From positions 1-41,552 of the forward strand of contig JACQGX010000380.1 of assembly GCA_016199265.1 (NCBI GenBank): 41,552 nucleotides of DNA, given 5' to 3'. A program made the position numbers and the translations under genes. Within the stretch, counting starts at the first letter, position 1. Each line of letters starts with the position of its first letter. The DNA comes from Chloroflexota bacterium. Lineage in GTDB: Bacteria; Chloroflexota; UBA11872; UBA12225. The notes beneath the pieces were generated by a model. That model was not told where the DNA came from. It worked only from the letters and a program-made list of their open reading frames with translations, and made no database searches. Shown one piece after another: positions 35,607 to 41,552 of the stretch.

Positions 35607-36506
35607 CTAAGCCCCGGCTTGGGCGCCGGCCGAGACTTCGATGATCTCTCGTGTAATCGTCGCCTGACGTGTCTTGTTCAGGCCCAGCCGCAGCTCATTG
35701 ACCAGCTCGGTCGCGTTGTCGGTGGCGTTGCGCATCGCCACCATCCGTGCGCTGAACTCGCTGGCGATCATTTCCAGCACCGCCTGGTACATCTGGATCT
35801 CGACGTACCGCGGCAAGAGACCCGCCAGGACGCTGGCGGGGTCAGGCTCGTAGATGTACTCGGTCGCCGTCTTGGCGTGCCTGCCGGCGGTCTCCGGCGG
35901 CTGGATAGGGAGCAACGGCACCACCGCCGGCTCCTGTCGCAGCGTGCTGACGAACCGCGGATAGACAAGCACCACGTCGTCGTATTGCCTGCCGGTAAAG
36001 GCATCCATCGCGACGCGCGAGATCGGCGTCACGCGCGTGATGTTGGGGTAGTCCCCCAGCGCGGCGAACTCGGCCACCACCGGCAGCACATGCCGGCGGA
36101 GCGACTGGACTCCCTTGCGTCCAACGGCGATGAATTCGACCGTGCGTCCCTGGTTCTGCTGTTCGAAGGTGAACTGCAGCGCCGCGCGGATCGTACTACT
36201 GTTCAGTGCACCACAGAGTCCGCGATCGGTCGTCAGCAGGATGACGGCGACACGGCGTACCGGCCGCCGCTCGAGCAGCGGATGCTGCACCTCGAACTCG
36301 TCGACTTCCTCGTCGCTCCGTAACGTCACGCGCTCGACCAGGTCGGCGAGCACCTGGCGCATCTTGTCGGAATACGGGCGCGAGGCGAGCACGCGCTGCT
36401 GCGCCCGGCGCAGGCGCGTCACCGCGATGAGTTCCATCGCGCGGGTGATCTGCCGAATATTGCCCACCGACGTCATGCGCCGGCGGATGTCACGTGCGGT
36501 AGGCAT
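35607..36506 (-). CDS. atpG: ATP synthase gamma subunit
   Basis: A 299-residue rotor subunit of F1. Terminal helices match the family: RDIRRRMTSVGNIRQITRAM at the N-terminus and NATDNATELVNELRLGLNKT followed by RQATITREIIEVSAG at the C-terminus, with VILLTTDRGLCGALNSSTIR in the Rossmann-like middle. The start is 5 bp past the atpA stop, so translation is probably coupled. Length is normal. A loop (about 190-220, RQEPAVVPLLPIQPPETAGR) is slightly longer than in E. coli. Confidence 0.97.
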   Translation of the reverse strand: MPTARDIRRRMTSVGNIRQITRAMELIAVTRLRRAQQRVLASRPYSDKMRQVLADLVERVTLRSDEEVDEFEVQHPLLERRPVRRVAVILLTTDRGLCGALNSSTIRAALQFTFEQQNQGRTVEFIAVGRKGVQSLRRHVLPVVAEFAALGDYPNITRVTPISRVAMDAFTGRQYDDVVLVYPRFVSTLRQEPAVVPLLPIQPPETAGRHAKTATEYIYEPDPASVLAGLLPRYVEIQMYQAVLEMIASEFSARMVAMRNATDNATELVNELRLGLNKTRQATITREIIEVSAGAQAGA

Positions 36507-36511
36507 CTCTC

Positions 36512-38098
<1,587 letters not shown>

Positions 38099-38149
38099 TT
38101 GTTCTTGCTCTCTCTGTCTAGGGACCGGGCCATTGCTTGGTGATCACCT

Positions 38150-38680
38150 CTAATTCAGCCTGGCGCGCAGCGATTCGAGCCGGCCGCGAAGGCTGTAGTC
38201 GTGGATGACGTCACCCTGTTGCAGAACAAGGCCGCCGAGCACGGCGGGATCGACTCGTTCGACGATCACCACCTGCCCGTCGCGGCCGGTCAATTGCGCG
38301 CGCAGCCGCCGCCGTTCCTGTTCGGTGAGCGGCACGGCACTCGTGACGGTGTAGTGCCGGATGCCGAGCGCCTGATCGGCCAGATCACCGAACCAGGTGA
38401 TGAGATCCGGCAAGAGCTCGAGCCGGCCGCGCTGCGCCATCACCAGAACCAGGTTGCGGATTTCGTCGTCGACCGCGTCGCGCAGCGCGCCTCTCAGCCG
38501 CTCCTGCTTGCTGTGCATCGGCAGCCGAGGGCTGTCGAGCGAGAGGCGCAGCGCCGGGTCGTGCATGGCCGTATCGACCACGCCGAGCTGCTCCCGCCAG
38601 CGCTGCCACGTGTTCCGCGGGCGGGCAAGCCCGGCAAGCGCTTCGGCAAAGCGCTTCGCTGCGGTAGTGCGTCGAGGCAT
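38150..38680 (-). CDS. atpH: ATP synthase delta subunit
   Basis: A 176-residue peripheral-stalk subunit capping F1. It has the N-terminal helical domain (TTAAKRFAEALAGLARPRNT, DDEIRNLVLVMAQRGRLELL) and the C-terminal DVIHDYSLRGRLESLRARL block (VDPAVLGGLVLQQGDVIHDY). Its ATG overlaps the atpF stop by one base (TGATG), giving translational coupling. Confidence 0.95.
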   Translation of the reverse strand: MPRRTTAAKRFAEALAGLARPRNTWQRWREQLGVVDTAMHDPALRLSLDSPRLPMHSKQERLRGALRDAVDDEIRNLVLVMAQRGRLELLPDLITWFGDLADQALGIRHYTVTSAVPLTEQERRRLRAQLTGRDGQVVIVERVDPAVLGGLVLQQGDVIHDYSLRGRLESLRARLN

Positions 38681-39198
38681 CAGTGCGTGCTCACCGTGTT
38701 GGCCGTTGCCGTGCCGGCGCGTGCCAGCGCCTCCTCAACCAGCCGGCGATGATCCGCCCCGTCGAGGCTGCGGCCAATCACCTGGCTTGCCGCCAGGACG
38801 GCGAGATCGGCCACCTCGCGGCGCAGCTCGGCCACGGCCGCCTCCTTCTCCCGGACAATCTCGTCGCGGGCGCGTTGCAGCATCGCGGCGTTGTGCGCCT
38901 CGGCGTCGATCAACGCCTGCTCGCGGATGCGCGCCGCGACGTTGTTCGCCTCTTCGAGAATGGCACGCGACTCATCCCGCGCGCGATTGAGTTGCTGGCG
39001 ATAGGTTTCCCGGTCTTGCTCGCCCTCCTCGCGTAGATGGCGCGCTTCATCCAGATCGTTCCGGATGCGCGTGCTCCGCTCGTCGAGCATGCGCATGAGC
39101 GGCTTGTACGCCAGCTTCCGCAGCAGGAACAGCAAGAGGAGAAAGTTGAAAGCCTGGATCGCCAGCTTGATGGGGTCAATGCCAAGTTGTTCGGCCAT
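38680..39198 (-). CDS. atpF: ATP synthase b subunit
   Basis: A 172-residue peripheral-stalk subunit: one N-terminal membrane helix (about residues 9-29, IKLAIQAFNFLLLLFLLRKL) then a long heptad-rich helix (30-150) and a C-terminal delta-contact region (VIGRSLDGADHRRLVEEALA). Single b gene with no b' partner in the operon. The 173-bp gap to atpE (39199-39371) contains a GAGCCTGCCCTGAGGGTAGA-type dispersed word (39291-39310) and no ORF. Confidence 0.95.
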   Translation of the reverse strand: MAEQLGIDPIKLAIQAFNFLLLLFLLRKLAYKPLMRMLDERSTRIRNDLDEARHLREEGEQDRETYRQQLNRARDESRAILEEANNVAARIREQALIDAEAHNAAMLQRARDEIVREKEAAVAELRREVADLAVLAASQVIGRSLDGADHRRLVEEALARAGTATANTVSTH

Positions 39199-39371
39199 GT
39201 GAGTGCGCCAGTTGCGCCGGTTTCAACACGTGAAAAATACCCGAAAGTGCCCAGCCAACGTCTCGCTCATCCCGAGCTTAGTGAAGAGCCTGCCCTGAGG
39301 GTAGACGAAGGGGGAAGCGCGATGTCCGTTATCGATCTACATCGAGAGTAGACCGACCGTCGATCGACGAG

Positions 39372-39620
39372 CTAGACGAACGCGATGATCAGCGCAACGA
39401 CGAAGCAGTAAATCGCCACCGCCTCGGCGAGACCGAGGCCGATGATCATTGTGGTGCGGACGGCGTTCTCCGCCTCAGGATTGCGACCGATCGCCTGCAT
39501 CGCCGCATGGACGCCGAAACCAATCGCCAACGCCGGCCCAAGACCGCCGAAGCCAATCGCAATCGCGGCGGCGATTCGCCGGATGGCCTCCGCCTCGAGC
39601 CCCGTAAAGTTCAGGAACAT
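39372..39620 (-). CDS. atpE: ATP synthase c subunit
   Basis: An 82-residue two-helix hairpin of the Fo rotor ring. The polar loop is AIGRNPEAENAVR, and the ion-binding carboxylate is E66 in GLGLAEAVAIYCFVVALII. The residue after E66 is Ala rather than the Ser, followed by Thr, of Na+ c-rings, so proton coupling is more likely. The N-terminal helix carries GFGGLGPALAIGFGVHAAMQ with GxGxG-like packing. High copy needed relative to other subunits; the flanking stem-loops at 39672-39720 might influence mRNA stability. Confidence 0.96.
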   Translation of the reverse strand: MFLNFTGLEAEAIRRIAAAIAIGFGGLGPALAIGFGVHAAMQAIGRNPEAENAVRTTMIIGLGLAEAVAIYCFVVALIIAFV

Positions 39621-39671
39621 TCGTCAAGATCCTCCGCTTATTCTGTCTGCAGTGTGCAGTAGATTGACTGT

Positions 39672-39720
39672 CGCCGTGTCTCACGGCGCCAGAGCATTCC
39701 CGATGCCTACGGGGCATCGG
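39672..39720. repeat. Two adjacent stem-loops between atpB and atpE
   Basis: CGCCGTG-TCT-CACGGCG (39672-39688) and CCGATGCC-TACGG-GGCATCGG (39700-39720). In the minus-strand atp transcript both lie just upstream of atpE (39620), the high-copy c subunit gene. A role in RNA processing or stability is possible but only inferred. Short GTGCAGT words precede them at 39649-39661. Confidence 0.7.
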
Positions 39721-39792
39721 CTGAGCCTTCACGCTGGTTCGTCGGCGGCCCAGCGACCGTCTGCCGTCTCGTGTCTCGGCCGCAATTGCGGG

Positions 39793-40713
39793 CTATGCGT
39801 GTGAGGCCGACGGCTGGCCGTGCGCTCCCTGGGGCATCGCTCCGTGCGCCTCCCCATGCCCTTCTTCGTGGTGCCCTCCGTGCGCTTTATGCCCGGGCGG
39901 AATGTAGACCGCCAGCCCGGTAAAGATGAGCGTCAACATCGAGAAGATCAACGCCTGAATGAACCCGAATAGCAGCTCCATGACCATGAATGGCAGCGCC
40001 ACCACCGGGAACGCCATGACGGTCAAGAGCATCTCGCCGCCAAAGATGTTGCCAAAGAGACGCATCGACAGCGACACCGGCAAGAACGCCTCGATGATGA
40101 TCTTCACCGGCGTTAAGATGAGCGGTGTCGAAAGCTCCTTCCAGTATCCGGAGAGCCGGTGGACGATAACGCCCGAGGCGTGAATGAAGATGAAGGCGAC
40201 CAGGCCCATGCCCAGCGTCATGTTCACGTCGGCGTTCGCCGCCCGCAACAGCGGCACGAAGTCCGGCTCGTGGCGTTCTTTGGCTTTGCCACGGCCATCC
40301 GCTGCCGGCGAAGAAGCCGGTACACCCCCAGGCTCACCGAGGTGCGCCGTCGCGCCGCCGGTCGCCGCCGCTTCTTGGGCAACGTGGGGATTGCGGATCA
40401 GGATCGTGCCGAGCCCCGGCAACAGGCCCATGTAGTTGGCGACAAGAATATAGATGAACAGCGTGGCGATCAGGGGAAAGACGCGGCGGGCGTAGTGCCC
40501 CGCCGTATTCTCGCACAGCGTCGCGATCGCCTCGAGAATGGCCTCGAAGACGTTCTGGGCCCCCCGCGGCACAATCTGTGGGTTGCGGCCGGCGACGTAG
40601 GCAAAGGCGACCAGCACGATCATCGTCGCCCACGCCATGGCCATCGAATTCGTGATGGCGACGGGACCGATGAGGAAAATGTCCTCGGCGCGCAGGCTGG
40701 CGTGGATCTCCAT
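39793..40713 (-). CDS. atpB: ATP synthase a subunit with insertion and His-rich tail
   Basis: A 306-residue Fo stator subunit forming the proton half-channels. The essential Arg is R218 in SLSMRLFGNIFGGEMLLTVM; GLVAFIFIHASGVIVHRLSG and the last helices FMVMELLFGFIQALIFSMLT, LIFTGLAVYIPP are normal. Two oddities: residues ~112-148 (QEAAATGGATAHLGEPGGVP, then ASSPAADGRGKAKE) are a hydrophilic insertion between membrane helices. Residues 275-306 form a tail with about eight His (HKAHGGHHEEGHGEAHG). Both should lie outside the membrane. Placed 10 bp after atpI. Confidence 0.96.
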   Translation of the reverse strand: MEIHASLRAEDIFLIGPVAITNSMAMAWATMIVLVAFAYVAGRNPQIVPRGAQNVFEAILEAIATLCENTAGHYARRVFPLIATLFIYILVANYMGLLPGLGTILIRNPHVAQEAAATGGATAHLGEPGGVPASSPAADGRGKAKERHEPDFVPLLRAANADVNMTLGMGLVAFIFIHASGVIVHRLSGYWKELSTPLILTPVKIIIEAFLPVSLSMRLFGNIFGGEMLLTVMAFPVVALPFMVMELLFGFIQALIFSMLTLIFTGLAVYIPPGHKAHGGHHEEGHGEAHGAMPQGAHGQPSASHA

Positions 40714-40724
40714 GGTCGAGCCGG

Positions 40725-41015
40725 TCAGTCTCCCTCGTTGCTCGTGTTGTTCGTGCTCGTTCCGCGGCTTGTGTGTCGTCTACCTGATGCGGCACCGACG
40801 CCCTGCCGGCGCTGCACTTGGATCTGCACGCGGTAGATCATGTAGATCAGATAGATGCTAAAGACGAAGCCCCCGATGAGCCCAATGAGAAAAAACGTCG
40901 GGGCTGTGCCCAGCCGCCGATCGAGAAACTGCCCAAACAACACACCCCCGAGCAGCGAGCCGACGACGGCGAAGCCAAACTCCGTCGCCAGTGCGGCCGC
41001 ACGCCATGCTCCCAT
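40725..41015 (-). CDS. atpI: AtpI/AtpZ-family protein
   Basis: A 96-residue two-helix membrane protein: helix 1 about residues 12-31 (FGFAVVGSLLGGVLFGQFLD) and helix 2 about 40-61 (TFFLIGLIGGFVFSIYLIYM). The G-x3-G-x6-D-x3-GT-x-P pattern around LDRRLGTAPTFF is typical of AtpI/AtpZ, which assists c-ring assembly or transports Mg2+/Ca2+ for the synthase. The basic, Ser/Thr-rich tail is not conserved. First gene of the operon, directly before atpB. No strong ribosome binding site precedes ATG 41015; the frame is open upstream to a stop without another start codon. Confidence 0.85.
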   Translation of the reverse strand: MGAWRAAALATEFGFAVVGSLLGGVLFGQFLDRRLGTAPTFFLIGLIGGFVFSIYLIYMIYRVQIQVQRRQGVGAASGRRHTSRGTSTNNTSNEGD

Positions 41016-41204
41016 CGATTGGTGCTTATCGCGCTTGTCTTCCCTGCGGTAGCTCTGGTGCCTCTCGTGGCGCCGGTCGTTTCAGTCGCCCAGCTTCCTC
41101 CCCGGCCGCCAGGAAGCACGGCCGCCGGAGTATAGCACAGGCGCTCGACTCCCTCCCGCCGGCTTTCCCTCCACCGAACCTCAGTCTAGCCGCCGGCGCC
41201 GACT

Positions 41205-41222
41205 TCGTGAACGAATTCACAA
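41205..41222 (-). promoter_or_regulatory. Rex-like operator overlapping the atp transcription start
   Basis: On the minus strand the sequence is TTGTGAATTCGTTCACGA. It matches the Rex consensus TTGTGAA-N4-TTCACAA at 13 of 14 defined positions. It starts 4 nt after the -10 hexamer, so it covers the expected transcription start, a position where a repressor would block RNA polymerase. Rex senses the NADH/NAD+ ratio. No rex gene is in the window. Confidence 0.6.
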
Positions 41223-41226
41223 AGTA

Positions 41227-41255
41227 ATTGTAGCCGCAACGGCAGCAGCAGGCAA
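41227..41255 (-). promoter_or_regulatory. Sigma-70-type promoter of the atp operon
   Basis: Minus strand -35 TTGCCT (41255-41250), a 17-bp spacer, then -10 TACAAT (41232-41227). Four of six and five of six bases match consensus with ideal spacing, in a high-GC genome where A/T-rich hexamers are scarce. It precedes the atpI start by ~210 bp and follows the tRNA-Leu terminator. Confidence 0.6.
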
Positions 41256-41271
41256 CCTCCTCGCAAAAGAA

Positions 41272-41295
41272 AAACGGCCCCGCTCGAGGCCGTTT
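41272..41295 (-). terminator. Rho-independent terminator of tRNA-Leu
   Basis: Minus strand AAACGGCC-TCGAGCGG-GGCCGTTT followed by TTCTTTT: an 8-bp perfect stem with a U-run, 34 nt downstream of the tRNA end. It isolates the tRNA from the atp promoter that follows. Confidence 0.85.
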
Positions 41296-41328
41296 CCAAA
41301 CCGATGCGATGTTATGTGGTGCGTGCGG

Positions 41329-41413
41329 TGCCGAAGGTGGGACTCGAACCCACACGGGGGTGAACCCCACTACGCCCTGAACGTAGCGCGTCTACCAATT
41401 CCGCCACTTCGGC
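41329..41413 (-). tRNA. tRNA-Leu (anticodon CAG)
   Basis: An 85-nt class II tRNA including the discriminator A. Acceptor stem GCCGAAG/CTTCGGC, D-arm with GGTAGACGCG, anticodon stem CTACG-TTCAGGG-CGTAG giving anticodon CAG, a long variable arm (TGGGGTTCACCCCCG) as expected for Leu, and the T-loop GTTCGAGTC. The CCA end is not encoded. Reads CUG codons, the commonest Leu codon in this GC-rich DNA. Confidence 0.96.
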
Positions 41414-41425
41414 TCAGGCTCTCAA

Positions 41426-41431
41426 AGTATA
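41426..41431 (-). promoter_or_regulatory. Possible -10 element of tRNA-Leu
   Basis: Minus strand TATACT, five of six consensus bases, 12 nt before the mature tRNA 5' end allowing for a short leader. No matching -35 was found at 16-18 bp. Confidence 0.4.
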
Positions 41432-41454
41432 GCAGATTCTGGTTTGGCGCTCGT

Positions 41455-41552
41455 GGCCCCCTCACCCCCCGGCCCCCTCTCCCACGTTGGGGAGAGGGGG
41501 AGTCCGCCGTTCCCCTCTCCCCTGGTGGGAGAGGGGCTAGGGGTGAGGGGGC
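41455..41552. repeat. CCCCTCTCCC-word inverted repeat at the window edge
   Basis: GCCCCCTCACCCCCCGG and CCCCTCTCCC words on the left pair with GGGAGAGGGG and GGGGTGAGGGGGC on the right; an inner pair (CCCTCTCCCACG/TTGGGGAGAGGG) makes a second hairpin. The element may continue beyond the window. It lies upstream of tRNA-Leu. Confidence 0.8.

Larger units (their letters stand above)
41016..41329. other. 314-bp leader of the atp operon
   Basis: No gene is seen. It holds the atp promoter (41227-41255), the Rex-like operator (41205-41222) and the tRNA-Leu terminator (41272-41295). The ~190-nt leader between the predicted transcription start and atpI contains a purine-rich GGGGAGGAAG (about 41092-41101, minus strand) with no start codon after it. 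Confidence 0.6.

Overview
The window is chromosomal DNA of a high-GC, free-living bacterium. Gene content and protein style point to Chloroflexota (Thermomicrobia or a related environmental lineage). This rests on the atpI-B-E-F-H-A-G-D-C ATP synthase order, two MreB paralogues, a secreted protein with GNPVISYYD-type repeats, and DUF6807/Gfo-Idh sugar genes. It is an inference without any phylogenetic marker comparison. I see no phage, IS transposase, CRISPR array or toxin-antitoxin pair.

Layout. 1-2.1 kb: a decayed fragment of peptide-release factor 3, an intact sulfatase, and a fragment resembling an AfsR/LuxR-type ATPase regulator. 2.2-4.1 kb: a secreted repeat protein and a class-I glutamine amidotransferase-like hydrolase. 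4.1-10.9 kb: a surface-polysaccharide block with a flippase, four glycosyltransferases in one minus-strand operon, a MobA-like nucleotidyltransferase and a methyltransferase. 10.9-17.9 kb: the elongation operon mreB-mreC-mreD-mrdA(PBP2)-rodA, followed by thrB. 18-20 kb: a Lon-N-domain protein and a small hypothetical. 19.2-25.6 kb: a minus-strand carbohydrate-catabolism cluster (two Gfo/Idh dehydrogenases, a DUF6807 protein, a TIM-barrel isomerase, a MalK/UgpC-type ATPase and the remnant of a CehA/McbA-like hydrolase). 26.3-27.4 kb: two small membrane proteins. 27.4-32.9 kb: murA, a second mreB-like gene and a MoxR-type AAA+/CobT-like VWA pair. 33.4-41.0 kb: the complete F1Fo ATP synthase operon. 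41.3 kb: tRNA-Leu(CAG) with its own terminator.

How the genes work together. The Mre/PBP2/RodA operon, MurA and MreB2 build and shape the wall, and the flippase/glycosyltransferase block decorates the surface. The ATP synthase operon has a well-formed sigma-70 promoter overlapped downstream by a near-consensus Rex (NADH-sensing repressor) operator. This suggests redox control of ATP synthase, although no rex gene lies in the window.

The most unusual feature is in the non-coding DNA. About a dozen gaps carry inverted repeats or hairpins whose arms are built from short tandem 'words' that differ between loci (for example GTAGGCA, CGAGGAA, CACAGAGCG, GATGCACACC). They mostly begin within about 25 nt of a stop codon and sometimes overlap it. 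Two gaps also carry copies of the same 120-bp palindromic element. Together they look like a dispersed family of gene-end hairpins. Other points worth a second look are Asn substitutions in the Walker motifs of the MoxR ATPase and in the phosphate-2 loop of MreB2, and low-complexity or His-rich insertions in ATP synthase subunits beta and a.
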